From positions 310,001 to 374,000 of the forward strand of contig NZ_LBMD01000002.1 of NCBI RefSeq assembly GCF_001293645.1: a DNA stretch of 64,000 nucleotides, written 5' to 3'. The position numbers were made by a program, and so were the translations under genes. Each line of letters starts with the position of its first letter. Position 1 is the stretch's first letter. The notes under the pieces were generated by a model that saw only the letters and a list, made by a program, of their open reading frames with translations, was not told where the DNA came from and ran no database searches. Below are positions 17,496 through 25,581 of this stretch, in pieces. This DNA is from Bacillus sp. CHD6a. GTDB lineage: Bacteria > Bacillota > Bacilli > Bacillales > Bacillaceae_I.

Positions 17496-17536
17496 GACAG
17501 ATCCCCTGGTTCGGTTTAAGGGAATCTGTCTTTTTT
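17496..17536 (+). terminator. Terminator of the DUF1992 gene
   Basis: GACAGAT and CCC pair with GGG and ATCTGTC, followed by six T. Confidence 0.82.
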
Positions 17537-17550
17537 GTGAGGGACAAAAA

Positions 17551-17665
17551 GATTTATCCATTGTAAAAAAGTTTTATCCATGCAAAAGAAGGATATATCC
17601 ACTGTAAAAAAATATATCCATCATAAAAAACTTTTATCCATGGTAAATAAGGCTATATCCATATT
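17551..17665. repeat. Short-period array with TATCCA every ~20 bp
   Basis: TATCCA occurs at 17555, 17575, 17596, 17615, 17635 and 17656, a mean spacing of 20.2 bp. Each is followed by a variable NNGTAAAAAA-like stretch. It fills the space between a terminator and the two-component promoter and has no open frame. Confidence 0.8.
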
Positions 17666-17717
17666 AAGAAAGTTAGCCAATTTTTACATAGACGTTACAC
17701 CAACATTACACTTTCAA

Positions 17718-17763
17718 TTCTCATCAAATTCTCATCCCACCAGCACCAATATTTAGGTAGTAT
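17718..17763 (+). promoter_or_regulatory. Two-component operon promoter with direct-repeat operator
   Basis: TTCTCATC occurs twice, at 17718 and 17729, with an 11-base start-to-start distance. A -10-like TAGTAT lies at 17758, about 21 bases after the second copy. The same pair with the same spacing precedes the HtrA gene at 19950. Eleven-base direct repeats close to -10 are typical for OmpR/PhoB-family regulators. Confidence 0.6.
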
Positions 17764-17837
17764 AAAAGAGAGACTCAAAATTAGGCAATTCGTCTAAAAT
17801 AAATCATAGAACCCACACTTAAAGTGGAGGTGCAACC

Positions 17838-18515
17838 ATGTGCAAAGTACTTATAATAGAAGACGAAAAAAATCTTGCTCGCTTTATTGAGTTGGAGTTA
17901 CAATATGAAGGTTTTGAAGTTGCCACATCCTATGATGGGAGAGAGGGACTTGATCTCGCATTAAAAGAAGAGTGGGATATAATCTTGCTGGATTTGATGC
18001 TTCCCGGACTTAGTGGGATGGAAGTTTGTCGAAGAATACGAGCAGCCAAAGTCACGCCAATCATTATGTTGACTGCAAGGGATAGTGTGATGGACAAGGT
18101 ATCAGGTCTTGATAGTGGTGCAGATGACTATATGTCCAAACCATTTGCTATTGAGGAGTTACTCGCTAGAATTCGTGCCCTTTTTCGCCGTATGGAAGCA
18201 AAGAAGGAAGAGGCACAAAATATCCTGACATTTAGAGAGCTGAATGTAGACCTGGATGCAAGAACCGTCACGAGGGCGGAAGAACAAATTGAACTGACAA
18301 AGAGAGAATTCGATTTACTTGTGGTGTTTATAACAAATATTAACAGGGTGCTGACAAGGGAACTATTGTTAGATAAGGTATGGGAACTGGGTTCGTACGC
18401 TGAAACAAATGTTGTAGATGTTTATGTCCGTTATTTGCGCAATAAGATTGATAAACCTAACGAAGAGAGCTATATCCAAACAGTGCGAGGGACAGGTTAT
18501 GTGATGAGAAAATGA
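17838..18515 (+). CDS. OmpR-family response regulator
   Basis: This 225-residue protein has a receiver domain (residues 1-115) with phospho-acceptor Asp52 (ILLDLMLPG), acidic pair EDE near residue 8 and Lys at SKPF. A winged-helix DNA-binding domain follows (130-225), ending VRGTGYVMRK. The next gene, its kinase, overlaps by four bases (ATGA), so they are coupled. It resembles YkoG/ArlR-like regulators more than CssR. A TTCTCATC direct repeat in its own promoter suggests autoregulation. Confidence 0.95.
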   Translation: MCKVLIIEDEKNLARFIELELQYEGFEVATSYDGREGLDLALKEEWDIILLDLMLPGLSGMEVCRRIRAAKVTPIIMLTARDSVMDKVSGLDSGADDYMSKPFAIEELLARIRALFRRMEAKKEEAQNILTFRELNVDLDARTVTRAEEQIELTKREFDLLVVFITNINRVLTRELLLDKVWELGSYAETNVVDVYVRYLRNKIDKPNEESYIQTVRGTGYVMRK

Positions 18516-19936
18516 CTAAATTGCAAACATATTTAAAACAGCTGCCAATCAGGTGGAAAATTACTATTTGGTCTTCATTAGTATTATTCGTCCTTTTTGT
18601 AGCCTACAACTCTGTACAATATTATGTAATGAGAACGTGGATGATTGAACAAGAAGAACAAAATATCCAGGAAAAGATGAAAGAGATACAAGCATATTTC
18701 TCCGAACAACCATTTTTTGTAGGAAGGTCTGAGATTGTAAACAGCAGCGGCTTTATTGAGAAAGTGAATGAAACGAATGAGCTGATCCGTGTTATCGACA
18801 GAGAGGGGACTTTGCTGGTTGCAGTTGCAACAAATCTCCCTCGAGAATTACTTATCACTCCAGTAGAAAGTAAAAACCTTGAACATGTGAAGGTAAACGG
18901 AAAACATTATCTCATACATCGAAACCCAGTGATTACCAATGGATTTATTGGGTACATAGAAATAATAAGAGACTTAAAGAATTATGAGCGGCTGCGAGGG
19001 TTGATCTTCCTTGTAACGTGGTCTGCTGGTGCTGGAGCCATCCTTTTGAGCGGTGTAGGCGGTATGCTTATTGCCAAACAGCTCCTTGCCCCTATCCAAG
19101 CGCTTACGGATACAATGAAACGAATTAAGATGCGCGGCTTTAAAGAACGGGTGCTGCAAGATAAAAACCAAAAGGATGAGATAGCAGATCTGTCCAATGT
19201 TTTCAATGAAATGATGGATGATGTGGAGATTTCTTTCCAAAAACAAAAGCAATTTGTAGAGGATGCCTCCCATGAATTGCGCACTCCAATATCGATCTTA
19301 GAGGGACATCTGAAATTGCTTAATCGTTGGGGAAAGAATGATCCTGAGGTGTTGGAAGAGTCACTTAAGGCTTCCCAACAGGAAGTAGAACGGCTCAAAA
19401 TGCTTGTCTATGAGTTGCTGGAACTCACCAGACTGGAATCAGACAGATTGGAGTTAGCTGAGGACTTTATACAGCCTGTCCATGTGGTAGAAGATGTTGT
19501 AAAGAAATTCACCCTGCTCTATCCTTCTCTCTCATTTAAGTATGAGAATAACGTAAATAGTGATATGAAAGTAGCCATAGCAGAAAGGCATTTAGAGCAG
19601 GTTCTCATCATCTTACTTGATAACGCAGTAAAATATTCTAAAGATTCCACCACTGTTGAAATTGTGACAGAACAATTCGAAGAGCAATTTACATTATCCA
19701 TAAAAGATTATGGCATTGGAATTCCACAAGATGATCTAGAAAAAGTTTTTGATCGTTTTTATAGAGTTGATAAAGCACGCAGCAGAGATAAAGGTGGTCA
19801 AGGACTGGGACTCTCCATCGCTAAAAGAATGGTGAACAATTATGGAGGTACCATATTAGCGGATAGTATAGAAGGAGAATGGACGATGATTACTATTAAG
19901 CTGAATGGTGTACTAGAAGGAACACAACAAGAGTAG
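18512..19936 (+). CDS. Sensor histidine kinase
   Basis: This 474-residue kinase has membrane helices at about residues 20-40 and 163-188. An extracytoplasmic sensor domain of about 120 residues lies between them, followed by a HAMP domain. Phospho-acceptor His254 lies in FVEDASHELRTP. The ATPase domain shows N (DNAVKYSKDS), G1 (KDYGIGIPQDDL) and G2 (GGQGLGLSIAK) boxes. Its signal is unknown. The next gene downstream encodes an HtrA protease whose promoter carries the same direct repeat as this operon, so envelope protein stress is the most likely input, by inference. Confidence 0.95.
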   Translation: MTKLQTYLKQLPIRWKITIWSSLVLFVLFVAYNSVQYYVMRTWMIEQEEQNIQEKMKEIQAYFSEQPFFVGRSEIVNSSGFIEKVNETNELIRVIDREGTLLVAVATNLPRELLITPVESKNLEHVKVNGKHYLIHRNPVITNGFIGYIEIIRDLKNYERLRGLIFLVTWSAGAGAILLSGVGGMLIAKQLLAPIQALTDTMKRIKMRGFKERVLQDKNQKDEIADLSNVFNEMMDDVEISFQKQKQFVEDASHELRTPISILEGHLKLLNRWGKNDPEVLEESLKASQQEVERLKMLVYELLELTRLESDRLELAEDFIQPVHVVEDVVKKFTLLYPSLSFKYENNVNSDMKVAIAERHLEQVLIILLDNAVKYSKDSTTVEIVTEQFEEQFTLSIKDYGIGIPQDDLEKVFDRFYRVDKARSRDKGGQGLGLSIAKRMVNNYGGTILADSIEGEWTMITIKLNGVLEGTQQE

Positions 19937-19949
19937 CGCAACTGTAAAT

Positions 19950-20005
19950 TTCTCATCATATTCTCATTTTTCTTTAAGATTACTTTCATCCTAATAGGGT
20001 TAAAT
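19950..20005 (+). promoter_or_regulatory. HtrA promoter with the same direct-repeat operator
   Basis: TTCTCATC at 19950 and TTCTCATT at 19961 are again 11 bases apart, and a weaker TTTCATC follows at 19984. A -10-like TTAAAT lies near 20000. Sharing with the promoter at 17718 indicates control by the adjacent response regulator. Confidence 0.58.
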
Positions 20006-20040
20006 AAAAGTAGATAAAAAATTGATGAGGTGAAGCGAGT

Positions 20041-21282
20041 ATGGGTTATTATGACGATCATGTAACTCAAAAGAGGACTAGGAAAGAAAAAAGCTTCGGA
20101 AAAGTAGTCTTTGCAGCGGTAACAGGAGGAGTTGTAGGTGCACTAGGGATTGTAGCTATGTTACCTGTCCTTTTGGACTGGGGGTTTTACATGGATAACA
20201 ATAATGCAGGTGCAACTGAATCTGCACCTATGAGTGTGGAAACCAACTCGGTAGTTCAAACAGACCAAGTGGAATACGAAAAGATACAAACAAACATCAC
20301 TAATGCGGTAGAAAACGTTTCTGATGCTGTAGTTGGGGTAGTTAATATACAAAATGGCGGAAATTCCTTATTTGATCCACGAGGTGCGCAGGGAGATCAA
20401 GAAGCAGGAACCGGCTCGGGTGTTGTTTACAAAAAGGAGAACGGTAAAGCTTATATTGTAACTAACGCACATGTTATTGACGGCGCTTCGAAAGTAGAAG
20501 TGAGCTTGGTAGATGGAACAAGAGTGGAAGCTGAAGTAGTTGGCAGCGACGCCCTGACCGATTTAGCGGTATTGACGGTAGATGATGCAAACATTAAACA
20601 AGTTGCAACTTTCGGAGACTCTGATGCAATTACTCTTGGTGAACCAGTCATTGCTATTGGTAACCCTCTGGGACTTGAGTTTTTTGGATCTGTCACTCAA
20701 GGAATCATTAGTGGAAAAGAGCGGATTATTCCAGTTGACATAGATCAAAATGGCCAGCCTGACTGGGAAGCGGATGTTATCCAGACGGATGCAGCCATAA
20801 ATCCCGGGAACAGTGGAGGAGCGCTTGTAAACCTTCGTGGCGAAGTTATTGGGATCAACTCCATGAAAATTGCCCAATCAAGAGTAGAAGGAATAGGATT
20901 TGCCATCCCTATTCGTGCTGTTCAACCGATCATCGAAGACCTAGAGAAGCATAAAGAAGTCCAAAGACCTTTTATGGGAGTAGGCTTAGCTTCCCTATCT
21001 GATGTTCCTCTAGAAGCACAAAGGTCTACACTAAAGCTTCCGGAAGAAGTGAAAAGTGGGATCGTCGTTACAGGAGTAGAACCAACCTCCCCTGCAGATA
21101 AGGCTGGTCTTAAACAATATGATGTAATCGTAAAACTAGATGACCAAGAAATAAAGGATGCACTAGGTTTAAGGAAATTCCTTTACAGCCAAAAGAATAT
21201 CGGTGATACGATGAAAGTTACTTATTATCGTGACGGCAAGTTGGAAGAAACGGAAATGAAACTGGTTAAGCAAATGTTCTAG
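20041..21282 (+). CDS. HtrA/DegP-like serine protease with PDZ domain
   Basis: This 413-residue membrane-anchored protease has a short cytoplasmic N-terminus and a membrane helix at about residues 20-45. The trypsin domain has the triad His144 (TNAHVID), Asp174 (LTDLAVL) and Ser258 (NPGNSGGALV), and a C-terminal PDZ domain starts near residue 310 (GIVVTGVEPTSPADKAG). It degrades or refolds misfolded proteins at the outer face of the membrane. It is one of three Bacillus-type HtrA paralogues by appearance; which one cannot be decided. The upstream direct repeats tie it to the two-component system. Confidence 0.94.
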   Translation: MGYYDDHVTQKRTRKEKSFGKVVFAAVTGGVVGALGIVAMLPVLLDWGFYMDNNNAGATESAPMSVETNSVVQTDQVEYEKIQTNITNAVENVSDAVVGVVNIQNGGNSLFDPRGAQGDQEAGTGSGVVYKKENGKAYIVTNAHVIDGASKVEVSLVDGTRVEAEVVGSDALTDLAVLTVDDANIKQVATFGDSDAITLGEPVIAIGNPLGLEFFGSVTQGIISGKERIIPVDIDQNGQPDWEADVIQTDAAINPGNSGGALVNLRGEVIGINSMKIAQSRVEGIGFAIPIRAVQPIIEDLEKHKEVQRPFMGVGLASLSDVPLEAQRSTLKLPEEVKSGIVVTGVEPTSPADKAGLKQYDVIVKLDDQEIKDALGLRKFLYSQKNIGDTMKVTYYRDGKLEETEMKLVKQMF

Positions 21283-21348
21283 TGTAGAACAGAAATTAAA
21301 TATGTATGTGTGAAAGTCCAAAAATCTAATGAATAGAGGGATTGAAAC

Positions 21349-21483
21349 ATGCAAAAACCTGTAGTGAAAGCCAAAAAAGGAATCGACGTCAGGAAGATTG
21401 TCGATAAGTATAAAGCTAAAGGAATTAAGGTAGAAGTTGTAAAGCCAAGGTTAGATCTAATTAAAGGCTTAAGCCCACAATAA
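21349..21483 (+). CDS. 44-residue basic small protein
   Basis: The frame MQKPVVKAKKGIDVRKIVDK... ends KGLSPQ. GAGGG stands 8 bases before the ATG. It lies 66 bases after htrA and before a strong terminator, so it can be cotranscribed with htrA or transcribed alone. The composition is lysine-rich and soluble. No family is recognised. Confidence 0.55.
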   Translation: MQKPVVKAKKGIDVRKIVDKYKAKGIKVEVVKPRLDLIKGLSPQ

Positions 21484-21512
21484 CTATATATACTCCCCCC
21501 TTAAATATATAT

Positions 21513-21551
21513 AGGCGACAAGTTATCAAGATTGATAACTTGTCGCCTTTT
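21513..21551 (+). terminator. Strong terminator
   Basis: AGGCGACAAGTTATCAA pairs perfectly with TTGATAACTTGTCGCCT, followed by TTT. Confidence 0.9.
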
Positions 21552-21590
21552 GTGATGTTTATCATTTTTGAAAAAAGCTCTTTTAAACAA

Positions 21591-21704
21591 CGCTGTTGAT
21601 TTAGGCACTAGGCTTCGCTTTCCTAGGGGCACTGCTGGAGCCTCGAGGGGTCTCCACCTAGCGCTAGCTCCCAAGAGTCTTCGCTATTGCTCCAATCAAC
21701 AGCT
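21591..21704 (+). repeat. Family A repeat, shortened
   Basis: It is bounded by GCTGTTGATT and AATCAACAGCT. The middle is shortened (GCCTCGAGGGGTCTCC lacks the usual CTCGGCTTCGCCTGC). It lies between two terminators. Confidence 0.85.
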
Positions 21705-21774
21705 AGGTTGCTGCAAAAACCAACAGTATGCTTTACCAGAGCCTTGAAAAAAGAAGTATTAATACGGTCAAACT

Positions 21775-21801
21775 AAAAAACCGGACATTTGTCACGGTTT
21801 T
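21775..21801 (-). terminator. Terminator of the 54-residue gene
   Basis: On the minus strand AACCG pairs with CGGTT around an 11-base loop, followed by TTTT. Confidence 0.6.
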
Positions 21802-21817
21802 GTAAAGGGCGATCTAT

Positions 21818-21982
21818 TTATTTGATAATCAGTTCTTGAACCATGTATTTTTGATAGATGTGAATAATTTCTTCATCATCCAATCCTAGAACTTCTTCAC
21901 GCAGGTGGCCTTTGTTAGCTAATGTCTGTTCTACACTTTCACGTTCCATGTCCGTTAAAAAATATCTCTTTGAAACTATCAT
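21818..21982 (-). CDS. 54-residue protein, BH0509-like
   Basis: The frame MIVSKRYFLTDMERESVEQ... contains LGLDDEEIIHIYQKYM. GAGGTG is 8 bases upstream of the ATG and a terminator follows. The pattern (ER-E near the start, a DDEEI then IY near the end) resembles small BH0509-type proteins of Bacillaceae, and a second one is at 28748. The function is unknown. Confidence 0.65.
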   Translation of the reverse strand: MIVSKRYFLTDMERESVEQTLANKGHLREEVLGLDDEEIIHIYQKYMVQELIIK

Positions 21983-22091
21983 CTTCTAGCACCTCGTTTG
22001 TTTTAGTATTTAATGATAGTATTCCCAGTTTAGTAGAATAATATACATTAAAACTAAAAAAAATGAAAAATTTCTGATATCCCTCAAACTC

Positions 22092-22220
22092 CGCTGTTGA
22101 CTTCCGCAAATAGCTTCGCTTTCCTAGGGGGCGCTGCAGGACCCTTCTCGGCAAGCTGCGGGGTCTCCACCTAGCGCTATCTCCCTCAGGAGTCTTCGCC
22201 TTTTGCTCCAATCAACAGCT
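22092..22220 (+). repeat. Family A repeat
   Basis: It is bounded by GCTGTTGACTT and AATCAACAGCT and is close to full length. It occupies the space between the 54-residue gene and the next minus-strand gene. Nothing else is seen in 21983-22318. Confidence 0.88.
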
Positions 22221-22318
22221 AAAAATTAGATATCAGAAGGAGTCTCGCGTCTTTCACTTCAACCACAAGTGGAAATTGTTAATGCATCGCATTTCCTGAT
22301 TATCCAAGAATAAAATGA

Positions 22319-23185
22319 TTACTGTTTTTCTATATATTCAAATAGGAATGATTGGCCGTTTCGGTAGAATCTTGGGTCGTAGATGCCGAGTCTTTCTTGG
22401 TCATCAACAATGACGACGAAGGGAGACCATTCGTATAAGGTTTTTGCTTCTGGAACTTTGGCAAATAGAGTGTCCAAGTCGGCCTCTTCGGCTGATTTTA
22501 AGGTGTATTGCAATTTTGGACTAGTGAAAAGTGCATCGTCAAAGATTTCCACTGTATGTTCGTTTTTCCCTATGACAGAAAAATGCCAAGGGAGGAAACT
22601 TGCAGACAATGCGACTTGCTCGTATTTATCTTCGTATTGCTTGTACAACAGATATCCTTGGCTCGTTTGTAAAGCAACGTGGGCAATGATTAATATCCAT
22701 ACCAAACGATATAAAAGATGTCTCTCTTTATTCCAAAGCTTTCTGGCGAAAAAAGCGATCGCTATAATTGTCCAGATAACAAAGTCCACGATAGGAATGG
22801 TGCCAAAGGTTACTCTTATAGAGGAGAAGGGTTCTAGATAGCCGGTTCCCCATGCATTAAACAAATCGGCTGTGTTATGTATGAATACAGCAATAAGCGG
22901 AACCCAGAGAAAGCGCCAATCTTTTCTTTTTAAAAACCAAATACTGAGTAAAAAGAAGAGCAAAGCCCATATCGGAACCATAAATAACGAGTGAGTTATG
23001 CCTCTGTGCCACATTTGATACATGCCTTCTGTGTCCCAGAGGCTGGAGATGACATCACTGTCCGGAATTTGACTGGCCCCGACAGCTGTAACAAACATTG
23101 CTATTTTAGTCTTTTTGTCATCTTGGCGCTTGTCTACTGCGCCGTATATGGTCATCCCGAAAAGTGTGTGGGTAATAGTATCCAC
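22319..23185 (-). CDS. Membrane-bound metal-dependent hydrolase (DUF457/YfhP-like)
   Basis: A 288-residue membrane protein with four or five helices in the first 190 residues. Conserved histidine/aspartate motifs are DTITHTLFG at the start, WHRGITHSL (about 65-73) and HNTADLFNAWGT (about 107-118), the pattern of the YdjM/YfhP family. A soluble C-terminal domain follows. The start is taken as GTG at 23185 because GAGGTGG lies 6 bases upstream and family members start MDT-TH; a longer frame from 23200 is possible. The substrate is unknown. Confidence 0.86.
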   Translation of the reverse strand: MDTITHTLFGMTIYGAVDKRQDDKKTKIAMFVTAVGASQIPDSDVISSLWDTEGMYQMWHRGITHSLFMVPIWALLFFLLSIWFLKRKDWRFLWVPLIAVFIHNTADLFNAWGTGYLEPFSSIRVTFGTIPIVDFVIWTIIAIAFFARKLWNKERHLLYRLVWILIIAHVALQTSQGYLLYKQYEDKYEQVALSASFLPWHFSVIGKNEHTVEIFDDALFTSPKLQYTLKSAEEADLDTLFAKVPEAKTLYEWSPFVVIVDDQERLGIYDPRFYRNGQSFLFEYIEKQ

Positions 23186-23244
23186 GGTAAGCCACCTCAT
23201 TGTATGTCTATTTCTTTTTTCATTTTACCTTATTAAGGGTAAAT

Positions 23245-23276
23245 AAAAAAAGAAACAACCTTCTGGAGGCTGCTTC
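23245..23276 (-). terminator. Terminator of the 55-residue membrane protein gene
   Basis: GAAGCAGCC pairs with GGTTGTTTC, with G-U pairs, followed on the minus strand by seven T. Confidence 0.65.
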
Positions 23277-23442
23277 ACTTTGCGTTTATGGATTCATTTT
23301 CTTCTGTCGGTTCTGGAGGCAGAGGATCGATTTCGATGGCGTCTTTTTTGTTTAGTCCTTGTGAGACATTATAGAGAAAGATGCCCATCAATAAAAATAA
23401 TAATAAGACAAACCCTATGGTTGCTGCGTATAGAAAAAACAT
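23275..23442 (-). CDS. Small single-pass membrane protein
   Basis: A 55-residue protein with one membrane helix (about residues 3-26, MFFLYAATIGFVLLLFLLMG) and an acidic, proline-rich cytoplasmic or exposed tail (IEIDPLPPEPTEENES). The start at 23442 has a GGGGGG site 5 bases upstream. It is upstream of and codirectional with the metal hydrolase gene, separated by a terminator. No function is known. Confidence 0.7.
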   Translation of the reverse strand: MFFLYAATIGFVLLLFLLMGIFLYNVSQGLNKKDAIEIDPLPPEPTEENESINAK

Positions 23443-23507
23443 GCTTATCCCCCCTCTGTACACTTATATGCACAAGGGTGCGTGGCTAGTACAATGCTTC
23501 ATTCTAC

Positions 23508-23637
23508 AAGTTGATTTCCGTTCCAGACGCTTCGCTTGCCTGCGGGCGGTCCGTGAGCCTCCTCGGCTTGCGCCTGTGGGGTCTCACCTGTCCCTTCCTC
23601 CCGCGGGCGTCTACGCGCCTTCCACTCCAATCAACTG
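23508..23637 (+). repeat. Family B repeat
   Basis: It is nearly identical to the copy at 10267 (CCAGACGCTTCGCTTGCCTG, CCCGCGGGCGTCTACGCG), bounded by AGTTGATTTCC and AATCAACT. Confidence 0.88.
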
Positions 23638-23658
23638 AGTTACTGCTTTAAACATATT

Positions 23659-23690
23659 AAAAAAACACCTACCGAAGTAAGTGTTTTGTA
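23659..23690 (-). terminator. Terminator of the DUF1128 gene
   Basis: On the minus strand AACACTTAC pairs with GTAGGTGTT around a TTCG tetraloop-like turn, followed by a T run. Confidence 0.85.
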
Positions 23691-23697
23691 AATCAAA

Positions 23698-23922
23698 TTA
23701 TTGTTTACGTAGGTTGCCGAGTTCTTCTGCGATTGCTTGCATTTCGTTCGGACTGAATGAAGGTTTTCTCATGACAAGTTCATAAATATCTTTTAACTCT
23801 TCATACATTTCTTCATCAAAATGGGAAGGTTTAATGGCGCCAAGGTTTAATACTTTAAGTTTGCCTTTGATGGCTTCAATCATATATTCTACATTTTCTG
23901 TTGATTTTTCTGTTAAGTTCAT
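23698..23922 (-). CDS. yfkK: DUF1128 family protein (YfkK-like)
   Basis: A 74-residue soluble helical protein, [18 protein letters not shown] at the start and [19 protein letters not shown] at the end, recognised as the DUF1128/YfkK type. Its function is unknown. GGACGG precedes the ATG. It lies divergent from a YtxH-like gene and near yfkH, as in the B. subtilis yfk region. Confidence 0.82.
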   Translation of the reverse strand: MNLTEKSTENVEYMIEAIKGKLKVLNLGAIKPSHFDEEMYEELKDIYELVMRKPSFSPNEMQAIAEELGNLRKQ

Positions 23923-24113
23923 CTGAACCGTCCTTTCGTTCCATAGCTTTTCCTTATTTTATCATGAATGGAGAGAAAACAGTATCTTCTTCTCGAAACT
24001 GGGGTATGAAACTATAACAAGATTCGTGAAAGTTTCGAAATATGTTTATAATAAAGGTATGATGAATGGAAGATGTAAGAAAAAGAAAACTGATGGATAG
24101 GAGAGAGATTGAT

Positions 24114-24470
24114 ATGGGGAACAGAAATAAATTAGTCGATGGTATGTTGATTGGAGCGCTTATCGGTGGGGCCATTTCTTTATTAGATAAAAACACAAGA
24201 AACACAGTCATACATAATGGCAGGTGTGTTGGTTCAAAATTAAAGTATGCGGTGCAGCATCCACAGGAAATTGCGGATTCAGTACGTCATCAAATTGAAT
24301 CTGTAAAAACAACGGTGGAAGATGTATCAAGGGATATAGATTATCTTCGTTCTAAAGTGAATGAGTTAAAAGAAACGACACCTCAAATGCTTGAGATCGT
24401 TACCGAAACTAAAGAAGTGATTGCCAAGCATTTGGATTCAGCAGAGCGAAAGAATAAAAACTTGTCGTAA
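24114..24470 (+). CDS. YtxH-domain-like membrane protein
   Basis: A 118-residue protein with a short N-terminal glycine-rich membrane segment (LVDGMLIGALIGGAISLL, residues 6-23) and a long amphipathic helical tail (ESVKTTVEDVSRDIDYLRSK). That is the layout of YtxH-type general stress proteins. ATG 24114 is chosen because GGAGAGAG lies 7 bases upstream; the frame is open back to 24066. The YihY/YfkH gene follows 54 bases later and may share the transcript. Confidence 0.75.
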   Translation: MGNRNKLVDGMLIGALIGGAISLLDKNTRNTVIHNGRCVGSKLKYAVQHPQEIADSVRHQIESVKTTVEDVSRDIDYLRSKVNELKETTPQMLEIVTETKEVIAKHLDSAERKNKNLS

Positions 24471-24524
24471 GCTGGACTTGCTCACAATAGAATAGAGTAA
24501 ATGATACGTGCTGGAGGAGAGTGA

Positions 24525-25349
24525 ATGGGAATATTACGTTTTGGAAAACAGCTGTTTCATCGCCTAGACCGGAATGAAGCATTGGGAATGTCAGCAGAGT
24601 TAGCGTATTTTTTCTTATTATCTCTTTTTCCATTTCTTATTTTTTTACTTACCTTAATTGCTTATGTGCCAATTACACAGGATGATGTGCTGGGAATGAT
24701 TCATCAATACGCTCCAGGTGATACGATGCTTCTTATTGAATCGAATGTAGTTCGTATATTAAATGAACAACGTGGAGACTTATTGTCTTTTGGGATCATT
24801 GCGACGATTTGGTTTGCTTCCAATGGAATTAATGCCATTGTTCGGGCGTTCAATAGGGCATTTGATGTTAATGAGAACAGACATTTCTTTATTGTAAGAG
24901 GGACGGCAATCTTGTTAACCCTTGCGATGGTATTTGTCATTATTGTGGCGTTATTATTGCCCGTTTTTGGTAGGGAGATTGGGTTGTTCATTTTTTCTTC
25001 CTACGGTCTGTCGGAAGAATTTATTACCATTTGGAATACCATTAGGTGGGGAGTAAGTTTTGTCATTTTGTTTTTTGTTTTTACTTGTTTGTATTTGGCT
25101 GCACCAAACATCCGTCTTCATTTAAAGGATGTGTTGGCAGGGTCTTTTTTTGCAACAATCGGATGGATGTCTGTTTCGATATTGTTTTCCTATTATGTGA
25201 GCAACTTTGGGAACTATACAGCAATGTATGGAAGTCTTGGAGGAATCATTGTTTTGCTTGTATGGTTTTATCTTTCAGGTCTGATGATAATCATTGGTGG
25301 GGAAATCAATGCAATCTTGCTGCAATGGAAGAAAAGCTTTGTACGATAA
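24525..25349 (+). CDS. yfkH: YihY/BrkB-family membrane protein (YfkH-like)
   Basis: A 274-residue polytopic protein with six helices. Family stretches are AYFFLLSLFPFLIFLLTLIA near the N-terminus and YGSLGGIIVLLVWFYLSGLM near the C-terminus. The family was once annotated as RNase BN, but members are membrane proteins of unclear function. GGAGGAG precedes the ATG at 24525. It is close to DUF1128/yfkK, matching the order in B. subtilis as I remember it. Confidence 0.88.
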   Translation: MGILRFGKQLFHRLDRNEALGMSAELAYFFLLSLFPFLIFLLTLIAYVPITQDDVLGMIHQYAPGDTMLLIESNVVRILNEQRGDLLSFGIIATIWFASNGINAIVRAFNRAFDVNENRHFFIVRGTAILLTLAMVFVIIVALLLPVFGREIGLFIFSSYGLSEEFITIWNTIRWGVSFVILFFVFTCLYLAAPNIRLHLKDVLAGSFFATIGWMSVSILFSYYVSNFGNYTAMYGSLGGIIVLLVWFYLSGLMIIIGGEINAILLQWKKSFVR

Positions 25350-25427
25350 AAATTCCCAGATGAATTTTTCTCTCTAAAGGGAAATCTATTGTAGAAAGAC
25401 ACTCTAACCAAATCGGAGGGACCTTTC

Positions 25428-25532
25428 ATGACAAAGCATACGAAAAAAGACGGCGGTACAAAACAAAATTCTAAGCACAAACCGAAGAATAAAACTTCAG
25501 GAAGTGCGAACGGACAAAACGGTTATCACTAG
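25428..25532 (+). CDS. 34-residue hydrophilic small protein
   Basis: The frame MTKHTKKDGGTKQNSKHKPK... ends GQNGYH. CGGAGGG is 7 bases upstream and a terminator is directly downstream. Very polar, Lys/Asn/Gly-rich, with no hydrophobic core. The composition recalls minor small acid-soluble spore proteins, but no specific Ssp family is matched. Confidence 0.62.
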   Translation: MTKHTKKDGGTKQNSKHKPKNKTSGSANGQNGYH

Positions 25533-25540
25533 ATAGCAGA

Positions 25541-25573
25541 AAAGCAGCTGGCACATTGCCACGCTGCTTTTTT
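25541..25573. terminator. Bidirectional terminator
   Basis: AAAGCAGC pairs with GCTGCTTT around a loop that can pair further (TGGCA / TGCCA); T and A runs flank it. It serves the small-protein gene and zosA. Confidence 0.85.
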
Positions 25574-25581
25574 AATCTGCG

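Noticed and set aside
23280-23638. Open frames overlapping the 55-residue gene and the family B repeat
   Set aside because: They are antisense to a supported gene or lie in repeat sequence, with no ribosome site.
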